Made by a program: the position numbers and the translations under genes. A DNA stretch of 64,000 nucleotides from Nemopilema nomurai. Its lineage: Eukaryota > Cnidaria > Scyphozoa > Rhizostomeae > Rhizostomatidae. This document shows, in pieces, positions 41,537-52,400 of this stretch; position 1 is the first letter of the stretch; each line of letters begins with the position of its first letter. The stretch is taken from the NCBI GenBank assembly GCA_003864495.1, contig ML133499.1, positions 1,302,001-1,366,000 of the forward strand. The letters are read 5' to 3'. The notes beneath the pieces are model-generated. The model ran no database searches, was not told where the DNA came from, and saw only the letters and a list, made by a program, of their open reading frames with translations.

Positions 41537-42513
41537 TTAGAACACAAATTTGTCAAAATATCTTTTTGCTAATCTACAGAATGTCCTCCCTGGCAAATTT
41601 CTGTGCCTGTTTTCATTTTCAACAAATTTGTTTCCAATGTAAAGCAAGTTCAATGTATCGGTTTTGCATTTATGAGAGTGAAGAATTACCAAATTGTTGA
41701 GACTCTCCTGTGTCATTTTCGATCTTAGCCAAGTCTTCAGACGCCTTGCCATTGAAAAAGATCTTTCTCCTGAAGCACTTATGGCCGGATTTACGTGCAG
41801 TAACTTTGAAATGGTGACTACGTGACAAATCAGTTGACGCTCTTAATTTGGTAGCTCTTTTAGTTCGTTCAAAAAATCGTCGAAACAGGAAATGTTGCCT
41901 AAAGCATATTTGAACACGGCTGGCAACAAGCAAAGCTGCGAGCGTAGAGCTGTAACATCGACGTCACCACTGTAATTTAATTTCAAGAACTGAAGCCCAT
42001 CTTCAAGGTCTTTTGACTGCAGGGCATTAAGAATTTAGCATTCCAGCTCTTCGTATGCTCTAAAGCTTGGTTGAGTAAATCGAAGATTAATCGATTCTAC
42101 GATAAGGTCAATGGCTTCAAAATACACTCTTCGGTAATGGTCTTGTGCAGTATCCTGGGAGAATGGCGGTCCTGTGCCTTCTTCAAATCGAGTTGGACAG
42201 CGTCTTTTTCTTGCTAACGAAGGCACACCAACCAATGAAACTATGCTGTTTTACCTTTACCAAAATTGATGAATAAAACAGCTCAAAGCATTGATCATTT
42301 CTCATGCTCTGAAGTGTTATCTTCTTTAAATTCGCAAAACGTTTGCTTGACACTTCTGACATTTTTTGTCCCTTGCAACGTTTTCGAAAGATTATCGTTG
42401 TGACAAAATATTTTTAGCCCAAGGTTTACTCCGAAAAAGAAATTAATCGTTATCATTTGATATTCACATCCAATTATCCTTGCTTTGATATCAGGATCAG
42501 TCTTTCCTGGCAA
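41537..42513 (-). pseudogene. hAT-family transposase fragment (ZMYM1/DUF4371-like) with stops and a frameshift
   Basis: Conserved pieces appear in order on the minus strand. At about 42490-42390 is DIKARIIGCEYQM and DNLSKTLQGTKN. At about 42235-42038 is ARKRRCPTRFEEGTG, then YFEAIDLIVESINLRF. At about 41790-41540 is the hAT dimerisation motif ASGERSFSMARRLKTWLRS with MTQESLNNLVIL after it. The frame from 42235 to 41537 is continuous except for TAA at 42035-42037 and TAA at 41843-41845. The first piece lies in another frame. The catalytic N-terminal part is absent. This is a dead cut-and-paste transposase. Confidence 0.8.
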
Positions 42514-43042
42514 AAACTCTTTCTACAGCTCCATCAAACCATTGTAGTTTTCCAAAATTCTTTGAAAATAGCTAGTCGTACATATTTTATAGAGCTCATT
42601 ATTGTGGATTAATGATCGTCGCTTTTTAATTTCTTACGCTTTCGCATAAAAGTGGGGGGAGGGGGGCTATAGCCTGCTCCGCAGTGCCTGACACTAATAA
42701 AGCAATATTTGGAGGGCTTTGTAGTGGAGTTCTTTCTTTTCTTGATAACTCTCTGCTGTTTTAAACAAGGATGGCCCTAATTTGACTAAATTTTGTCAAA
42801 ATAATTCGTCAATGAACGACATAACAAAACATGAAATGCCAAACCATGCAGTATTGCCCCTTTCAAACCCCTGTCGATGCGAGATTCTTTCCAAGTCCCT
42901 GGTTACTGTTTGGCAAAAAAAATAAACGGCGGCTGTCGTGTCGACGAAGGTCTTTTCCCACAATGCAGTTGGCTATCCACCTTCAATTTTGCATTGCAAA
43001 CACCCTGTGATCTCGTTTCCAACATATGGGACGGTCAGCAGA

Positions 43043-46000
43043 ATGGCTGCATTACTGCTAGGAAGGTTTGGCTCCTTTTCAATCCAATTTAGAGAATGTT
43101 TACTCAGTTCACATGCATCCAGGAGCAAAAAAATTTGTAGCTGTAGCTATGCTCTAAACTATAGATGTTTTAGGACAACCTGTGCGTTTGCGTTTAGCAA
43201 AAGCAAGTGGGCCTAATTTAACTCTGGAGGACCATCATCAGTTTGCAAGCTTGTGTATTGCTTTTACTCGCAATTTTACCTTCTCAGGAAAATGTATTAA
43301 ACCAGATACAAGCAAATATTTAATTATTTAATTATTTCAAGAACACACATTTTTGTATAAATTCATCATTGAGTTAACATTTGCACTGGAACATAACAAT
43401 TTGGAATACAATTTTAGAATGTCAATAACAGTCCTTTTCGAAGAGTTAATGGCTCATGATAACTATCATTTATTAGGTATTACTTTATCAACCTTATTCA
43501 ACTATATTACTTATTTCGGACAGGGAACAATACTTGTCAAACGCAGGCAATAATATTCAGTTGACCCATAGTTATTTAAGTATTTAAGCTTTATTTTCTT
43601 AGATATGAAATTGAACTTCCATTTCTTCACAGAAACTTTGCAACTGAGCCAATAGATTTCAAATTATCTCTTTAGGCATCTTGGACGACATCTTGCTCGA
43701 ACTAGTGGACAATCTGGTAGTAAACTATGGCCAGTCGGACTTCGTGCAAAACCTGTGTTAGTATTCTGGTTGGCGTCATCGATTTTGTATCTTGGTATCC
43801 CAGCTCTTACTAAAAAATTAACATCAAAATTGAAATCTTGATATTTAACTTAGTTTATACTGAAAATTCATGTTTGGTCCCTTGTTAACGTTTCTTTCAT
43901 GATTAATGTTACTAGCTTCCTATCATCCAGGGTGTCAATATGTACTCTTTGTTTATTCTTTTGCCTTGATTTGTTTTCAATTTGTAAAAAATGAATTTGT
44001 TAATAAGTTTATAATCTGTCTGAAATATACTCTAACATGATCACAAAAATGGACAAATTATTGAGAGAGAGTAAAGTGAACTCTGAAGTTTGTCAACATT
44101 ATAATTATTGAAACACTTTTTCAAGTATATACTCTATAATTAAAATGTATTAATAGCCCTTGAACATGATTGTTTATTGGTATTGCATAGTAAAAGAACA
44201 GTTGCTCTAAATTTTCTAAGAGTGTCTCTAAAGTTTAATTATATTTTGATACTGAAGGACAATGAAAAAAACTGCTCATACTATTTTAGAAAGAGGATGT
44301 TTCTAAAGTTTTCTAAACATTTAGTATTATAGCAGCAAACATTTCAGTATAAATATAAAACTTTTCAAAATCTCAGTTATTTCTATCTTCTGGTTATATT
44401 TTGCATATTGCAATGTTTGTGAATAATGGTTTTGTGGACAAAGTTCTAAACACAGTTTGAAGTTTTGACTCATTGGGGTAGTCAAAGATGCTTTTCAAAA
44501 GGTATTATCTGTATAAATATTCTTAATATTTTATGAGTTTGAAAGTTATATGTTTCTATGACAGCACACCAATGCTGGCAGCTTTGGCCAGCAACGCAAC
44601 TCCAGCAAATAGAAAAATGAAACCAGGTGAAGATTTCTGGAAGAAGAATGAGAGAATGGAAAGACCTGTGTCACCCCACGTCCTCATATACAAGTATGTT
44701 CTTCCTGAAATTCTTTACTGAAAGCTCTTTTATGTGAATTTGTATATGTTTCTAACTTGCATCCGAAGGTAGTTTTAGGACACTGAGAAGCTTAAGCTTA
44801 TCGAGCAGTGTCCTGGTCTTTCCTCTTAATGTGAACACACCTTGTGATTCCTTATGCCTGGAATTACAGAGAGCTGGCAATTCTCCTCACTCTGAATATA
44901 GGCCAATTATTCATCTTCTAGGGCAACAATTCTGTCAAATACAGTGTTTTTGCTGATAAATTAACTTCTACGAAATGCTCTTGGTACCTAAACAAATATT
45001 TGAATTTTAGTTTGGGGACAGTAAAATCATATGAGAACATGGTGAAACAGTTGTGTATTTGAAATACATGTCATAGCATATGATGTATTTTGGCTGAAAT
45101 TATGAATTAATATTTGAATATTGTGTACATAATTTTAAAGTTTCTTGCTTCATATTAAGTGGTTTGCTGCTCCCAATCTTGAGCCAAAGATTCAGACTAT
45201 TTTATCCAAACATATTGATGCTTCATGTTAAATTGGCTTTTATTTCTGTGTGCCCAAATCGGTTCGTAAAAACATGAACATAACAACTTTTTAGACTGCC
45301 AACATAATTTTGATTCTTTATGTTAAGTTTCTTTATGCAGTGTTTATTTTTTGTAGTTTTGAACTTCCTGCCCTCCTGTCTGGCTCACATAGAGTCTCTG
45401 GTGTCATCTATTCAATTTGTGAGTTCTTTTTAATTTATTGTTTGCCATTTGCCACAAGCAGTGTAGGCCGAGCTATAACTATATATATTGTTGTTGCTTT
45501 AAGTTACTGCTTCAAATGGCTTACTCAATGCAATCACGAGGCAGACATGCTTTTGGGACTTGGTGCCATTCCCTACCATACTGTTTGCCTTCTGCTATAT
45601 GAATATTTGATGCAAGAGCTGTTAGCTGTTGTGGTATGTTGAAAGCATGCAGGGTCGTTGATAGACGGCCCAGGCCCCGGTGCCAAGCCTTCTGGGGCGG
45701 GCCCTTTTGCGCCGCAGTCAAAATTTTTGACTGCAAGACCTATATTTTGCGGGCCCCTGCCCTTTATGCCGTTTACCCCTCTCTACGCTCCTGATGTCAT
45801 GGCTCAAGTTGCCACCAAAGACATCCATTAACAGCATTAATGTGATTGGTCATTTTGATGCTGTTCTTAAATAGGACTTTGTTACAAGCAGATTTTTGTC
45901 ACCTTAATTCTTACCAAAAGCAATGTTGCAGCTACAGTGGTATAAGCCAGTCATTCGAATGTAAAGGAAGAATTATCACTATAAACCAGTGAAAGCTAGC

Positions 46001-47331
46001 CGGCTTAGATGCAATTTTGTGAAGATTTTAAACTGGGAAGAAGTAGATTGTTGGCACCTTTTGGTCCAACTAACACACCTTTGTGGCAAATATATTGGCA
46101 ATGGTATGGTTAAACCTAAAATACAGGTTTCTCTGGGCTCCAATAGATATATAGTTTTTTAAATGGTTGATGGTTCTGGTTACTTTGCTGTTTGCCTTTT
46201 TGCCACTACCGTGACAATGTGCCCAAGATCAAAGTCCATCTCTCAATGTCCATGCCGGCCATAAGCACAAAAACAGCATCACCAAATCCAAATTATCGAC
46301 AATTGAGTTGTCTTACGTTTTTATATCTTTAATAAAATGGGTTCTCCTTTATTCAATTTGTTTATGGTGTACATTTTAGTCTCTGGATTTATTATACATT
46401 GTTCTCTTTTTATCGTAGTGACAACTGGTATTGCAGGATTTGCCTTAGTAGCCCCTGAACATGCCCCATATTACCTTGATATCATCAAGTCATGGGGTAT
46501 ACCAGCACCAGTTTTGTTCACCCTGAAGGGACTACTTGTTTGGCCATTCATTTACCACTCGTGCAATGGTCTTAGGCATTTGGTAAGTGCCTTTTTTTAT
46601 TTCCAAAAATGTAGGTAATTGTTCATTTGTGTAAAAAAAAGTTTGTTTCTTGAAAAATTCATTTCTGTTTTGCTAAACCAATGTCCCAACTCATGTGTAG
46701 GATGTCTGAAGATGAATCTAAATTAAGTGTTATTATCATGACAAAAGGAAAAAAATTTTTGTCTTTGGAAAGGATGTTTGTTTTACAATGTTTCCCTATA
46801 TTTTATGGCTCAATTAAGATGAATTAAAACTTTCTTCTCACAAGAAGCTCAAATAAGTCTCACTCTCTAAAACTCCATTCCATATGTTACTGTTAAGGTT
46901 GGTCTAACTGTCCGGGCATTCATAATTAGCCAAGTGAACTAGTGGGTGTCCACAAGAAAGGGTCAAATTCAAAAATGCTTGGATGGCGGTCAAAAACCTT
47001 TACCTATCTGCTATTATGTGCCCTTGCATGATCATGTACTACTATCTACAGGAAACCTTCACCATGTCTTTATATAAAACCAGCCTCTGCTGCTGACAAA
47101 TTAAAGAGAAAAAAGGTTCCATTCCTAATAAAGCTTGATAGTTTTTTAGTATATATTTAAAATCTATTTCTTGGATTTGAATTTTTACCCTTTTTCCTAA
47201 TACTTGTTTTGTAGTTCTGGGATGCTGCCAAAGGCTTTGACTTGCCGACCCTGTACAAGACAGGCTATTCTGTCCTTGCTGTGTCTGTTCTGCTTGCTGC
47301 TGCAACTGCTTATTACTTTACCTATGCATGA
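43043..47331 (+). CDS. SDHC: Succinate dehydrogenase cytochrome b560 subunit, mitochondrial
   Basis: Membrane anchor subunit of respiratory complex II in the inner mitochondrial membrane; with SDHD it binds heme b and ubiquinone. Exons: 43043-43065, 43676-43716, 44582-44693, 45357-45418, 46419-46582 and 47215-47331 (TGA 47329-47331). They total 519 bases, giving 172 residues (human 169). The first exon codes MAALLLG plus part of an arginine, like human MAALLLR. A basic presequence RHLGRHLAR follows. Then come SPHVLIYNFELP, the quinone-site motif S67-x-x-H70-R71, three hydrophobic helices and YHSCNGLRHL, in which H126 matches the human heme ligand H127. The 62- and 164-base exons equal the human exon sizes as I remember them. 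The second-exon donor is uncertain: GTAGTA at 43717 is preferred, with GTGCAA at 43744 also phase-compatible. Confidence 0.95.
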
Positions 47332-47959
47332 GTCACCCATTTGTGGGCCATTAACAAACATTTTACAGTGTGCTTAATTATGCTGCTCTTTCTTTCCCAA
47401 ATTGCTTCTCAGTTGTATTTCACGATGTTTATACTGTAAAAACAATGCATGTCTTTGTCATAATTTTTACATTTGAAATGGAAGAGATGGTTGTGTATTT
47501 CCTGCATTTCTAAGTTGTAACCTGAAATTGCATTTTTAAGATCAAGCTCGATGAAACAACAAAATGGTTGCCATTTTCTTTTACCATATTTAGATAACCT
47601 GAGAAAGCAAATTAACATCAACACATTCTCACTAGATTTAACTATAAACAATGTTTAATTCATTTGATTTGTACATCTTCTATTGGTTAGGTTTAATGTT
47701 GATTCAAACTTAGTTACCTAGTCAGCTTTTATTTTCACATTGCCAAACAAATCTTGGTTTAATGCTTCAAAAGATCTTTCACTAATTATTTGATGAATGC
47801 AGATACAAATATCAAATGTTAACAGTCTGGAGGTTCTTTCTGATTCTTGCTTCTTTGTGGCCCTGTGTAAGTCCTAGTGAATGAGATTTCACTTTGTTTT
47901 GAGGTTGGTTGTTATTTTCAATGTTTTTCTATTTTTCAAGTTGGGAGGGCATTGGCAGA

Positions 47960-48252
47960 ATTTTTACAGGTCCGTTTATTTGCCCCACCTCCCCTGCCCC
48001 CACTTTTCTCAGAAAGTTTTTTTATTGGTAAGTGTTTCCACCCATGTGCTTTTGGCAAACGTAGCTTTTGATATGAATTGCTCAGGCATTCTCTCATACT
48101 TGCCGCATGCGCCGTAACTTAAACTTTTTGAAACAACAACTTGTATCACCTTAAGTTAAGGCGTTGTTTTGTAACTATATTGTGTCCGTACACTAGTATC
48201 CCAGGATTTTCTGTGATGCCCCCTCCAGTTCTTCAGGCTAGAGTCGCCCCTG
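47960..48252 (+). repeat. Family D dispersed repeat, copy 1
   Basis: This shares GTGTTTCCACCCATGT, TGCCGCATGC, AAGGCGTT, ACTATCCCAGGATTTTCT-type and CAGGCTAGA-TCGCCCCTGT blocks, in the same order, with 60535-60785. It has no coding capacity. Confidence 0.7.
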
Positions 48253-48814
48253 TCCATCGTTTATGACAGAGTAAAACCCCACCTCCCAAATAACTGTCAA
48301 ACTATATTATTCCTTTATAACGGTGTACTGAATTAGGAGGAATACAATGGGCAACACCCCCAATACATATTTCATCCCGACGGCACTGTATCAAATTGTT
48401 AAAATCTCATCCAACTTTGCAAACAGAAGCTTTCGGCCTGATTTTTTTAATATTCAAAGCTGTGAATCTCCAAAGACCCACCTGAAATTATCACATCTCG
48501 AATGAAAAGGCAAATAAATTTTAATAGAAATTCGGCTCTGAAGGCCCAAAATCTCTAGAATTATTCACATGACCACTACATTGCCAGTCAAGTACCAGTA
48601 CCAGTCACTATATTGCAAGCGAAGAGCATAGACTTTAACCTGGAACTGCCTTTATTTTGGTCTACCTGACCAGAAACCTCTTCTGTGTTGACTTGCACAA
48701 TTTTTGCTTCAATGCTACAGACATTTTTTGAAAATCAATTTTTTTTACATTGGTTATTGTTGTGGAAAGAGTTGAAGAGGGAATAAGAGCTGGATTGGTT
48801 GGCCATTCATCATA

Positions 48815-49202
48815 TACCGTAAATCCTCGAATTGCCCCCCCCCCTTCGAAAAAGCCCCCCATCTAATAAGCCCCCACCCTAGAACTAAAAATTTTCAATA
48901 AGCCCCCACCTCGAATAAGCTCCCCTCGATTTGTTGATTTTTGACTCCTGATGTTGCCTTTGACATTTTAGTGAATTACCACAAAAATTTATATTTTTGT
49001 TAATAATTTAATCAAATGTTTCTTCATACTTAGATTATTTTTATGTTATGAAAAGAAAGAAATTTCAAAAATTATCTTTTTATGTGGCATGTTTCAGGTA
49101 ATTTTATAAGCCCCCCTCGATTAAGCCCCAGTCGAGTATGCCCCAATCCAAAAATATCAAAAATAGATAAGCCCCAGGGGGCTAATTCGAGGGTTTACGG
49201 TG
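48815..49202. mobile_element. Family C MITE, copy 2 (reverse orientation)
   Basis: The element runs from TA then CCGTAAATCCTCGAATTGCC to GGGCTAATTCGAGGGTTTACGG. The ends are inverted repeats of each other and match those at 22571-22924. The interior carries many AAGCCCCC words in the opposite orientation to the first copy. Confidence 0.85.
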
Positions 49203-49485
49203 ATACTTTTATTGCCAAGTAAATATTACTTTGTTATTACTTTGTCGTACGACTTCGTGGCAACTTCACACTGTTTTGTACGGAGGCGCCTTGCGCTATG
49301 TTTTCGCAAGGAAAGGTCTGGGAACTACCTCTGTCTATCGCTCCGTCTTCACTGCAAACGTGGCGAATTGGGGAAGACTGGAAGTGAAGGAAGAAGTATG
49401 GTGGAATATTTCTAAAACTAAAAACAAAGTCATAGACTGAAAGACACTTTATTATTCGGGTTGGAAATCTAGATTCTGCGTCAAA

Positions 49486-52400
49486 ATGGTAAGCAGGCAG
49501 TTCATTTTCATAAAAGTACCCTAGAGTGGTATTGAACCTTGGTTCTGATGCCTAGGCCCTATTACTGTTTTTATGATCCTTGCCTTCGGGCAAGTAATAC
49601 TAGGTAACTTAATCATGTATCAACCTGTTAAATGCTTTATATTGGAATTGCAATTTTTTGGAAATATTTTTAATGCTTGTGTTGGAAGTTCGCTGCCGGT
49701 TAAAAACCGTGATGCGCTCACGGTTCATCTGAAAATCGTATGACCTGTGTATTTTTGTATTGCTACCTGAACTCTGATTGTTTCCAAAAGTCTGTATGAA
49801 TTATAAGGGTGAGCATTAAGCACCTTTAGAAAAAAATTAAGTATATATTACCCATCTAGATTTTTAAATGTAAATATTCCAGCAATATTTTATTACACTA
49901 GACCTATTTAAAGATTGAACTACATAGAGGCAATCATTCAAATTACTTTTTGATACAACACTATTATTGATAAAATCTGAATATAAAGTCATGTATAGGG
50001 CATAAGTTAGGATTTTCGTTTTCACTAACCTCTACAATACATTGAAAGGTTAATCATAACATATTTTAATGGTTTTGAAAAGTTCATGATCCTTAACCTG
50101 CAGTATAATGTTTAGGGGTACCAGACAATTGATATGATATATCATAATGATGAATCATTGTTTAGGATACTGAGGCTTAAAATTGCTAAAATTTAAGAAT
50201 AATTTAAGAATAATATAGGCTTGATCTTCATCAAGACTTTCAAACATCTACAACATTTCTCCTTCATCTAAGTTTTATCTCAAAGCAAAAAAATTTCACT
50301 TTGACACTTATTGCATATGGATGTTTAAAAATACACTCAGCTGTTCTGTGAGTAATTTATGATGAGACAACACACCAAAGAAGAATCAGTATTTTTCTTT
50401 GATCTTAAGGCAAATTTAAACCTTGTGTTAGGCAAGAATGATTTAGAAATAATCTTTGGCTCAGAATCAAACATTTTTCATAACACTGAGGCTTTGCAAA
50501 AAATTAGGTATTCTTATTAAAAAGTGTGTTTAAAATCAGAAAAAAGTAGTTTTGATTAAAATCAAGACTAACATTATCAGAGTCTTTTTGACCAAGTATT
50601 GAAATTTCTAAATGCTGTTATTCAAAATTTTTCACATGTGCATATTTTTATTATGAAAATGAATCTATTTCTTTGTGTAGTTCTTTTTGAGACCACATTT
50701 GATGGTTTAATTTTGGAAAGAAGAATTAAAAATTTGTTTCTAGTGATTCTTGGCTTTTGATTGTTTCTGTGACCATTTACAATCAATTTTGTTTCAGGTT
50801 CTTCTGGCTGCAGCAATCTGTACCAAAAATGGCAAAGGTTTGTTCGACTTTCATTTCCATCAAATTTCAAATAATTGTGGCCTACTCAGAGGCTGCAAAG
50901 TTGTTGTGGAAATCATTTTTTCCATCTGTCATAAGTTGCTTAGCTCCATATAGAGAGGGATGCAATTGTTTGTGTTACATAAAACAGGGTGAATCTTAGC
51001 TGCTTGGTTTCCCCTGATTCTATTTGATCCTTGATTGCCTTCTGAATCAACAACTAGAGATGTTTCTTTTTAGCCCTCATCTCAAGACAGTTTGTTGAGA
51101 TGACAAAATCTCGCATTGAAGGACTCCTGTCTGCTTTCCCTAAGTTAATGAACACAGGCAAACAGCACACGTTTGTTGAGACGGAAAGTGTCAGATACGT
51201 GTACCAACCATTAGACAAATTGTTCATGCTCTTAATCACCACCAAAGCAAGTAACATTTTAGAGGACCTAGAGACACTTAGACTTTTTTCAAGGGTGGTG
51301 AGTACTAATTTCTTTATTTTTCATTCTTTTCATTACATATAAACAAAATAAGTAGTAATGAAGCAAATACAAAGTTCTAGATTTCTAGAAAAAAAGGACC
51401 CACAACATTGTTATCTAGTGTTTTGAACAGATAAAGTTGAACATTTTCAACTTGAAGACTAGAGGCCATATTTTTATCATAACATCTATTATCAGGCAAC
51501 TTGCTTCAGTTATGCGCCTTTCTTTGTGTTTATCAAGGATGGTATATATATTTTCAAACTTGAAATATTTTAAAACTTTTATTTGCTCTGAGACATTTAA
51601 TTTCTTCTAATGATGATAGCTCCTGATTTATTGGTAATGCAATTTCAAATCTTCAAGATGTTATTGTTTTACAACAATGTAGAAAATGTTTTTTTAGGAA
51701 AACAATTTGTGTTGTTTTTTTAGATCAATCATATTGATTATTGTATTATTGAAATTTGAACCAAAAAGCAGAAATATATTACTGAATAATTAAAGTAATT
51801 TTTGCTGAAATAACTAGTTAAAGTAATCTGAAGCAAAAAGTCAGCTTTGATTGAAAAGAGAGTTAGAATAAGTGAACAAAGAGTACTTAGTTGTTTATGT
51901 ACTTGTACCATTTATTCATTTACCTTTCATCATTCATTCGTTACTTACTCACCTTACCCTGTCTAGAGAACAAGCTCCTATATTAGTTCATAAGGTTAAA
52001 TAAGTACATTATAAATGTTTTTTCTAGGTTCCAGAATATTGTAAAATTTTGGAAGAAGCAGAAATCTTGGAAAACTCATTTCAATTACTTTTTGCATTTG
52101 ATGAGATAGTTGCTCTTGGATACCGTGAGAATGTCAATCTTGCTCAGATTAGGACTTTTATTGAGATGGACAGTCACGAAGAAAGAGTCATTAATGCTGT
52201 CAAAAAGGTAAATCATATTGTTGCCATTTTAAATGATCTTAAACGATTGAAAACGATCAAGCATTTTGTCTCTCAGTAGTTTAGCTGTTTCTGGTTAGGC
52301 CCAAAATCAAGAATCTTCACCGATAGTGGTATCTACTTGAGTAAGACTTCCTAACATTTTTATACCTAAAGACAATCTGTTTAGTGTCTACAGATGTATG

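Larger units (their letters stand above)
39234..43042. other. Spacer between divergent ETS and SDHC genes
   Basis: This is the candidate two-sided promoter region. It contains a family E MITE (39855-40082), a tRNA-like promoter block (40790-40875, minus), the hAT transposase pseudogene (41537-42513, minus), and C/A-rich AAGCCCCC words near 39430-39830 that may be a decayed family C copy. I see no TATA box or other core promoter element I can defend. Confidence 0.55.
47332..49485. other. Spacer between SDHC and ARCN1
   Basis: This holds the SDHC 3' untranslated region and the ARCN1 promoter side. It contains a family D repeat (47960-48252) and a family C MITE (48815-49202). A short CGACGGCACTG-type repeat near 48360-48400 is also seen at 30510-30555. 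No other coding sequence is seen. Confidence 0.6.

Noticed and set aside
50150..50175. Short palindrome-like ATGATATATCAT near the family E copy as a regulatory site
   Set aside because: AT-rich palindromes of this size are expected by chance in this composition.
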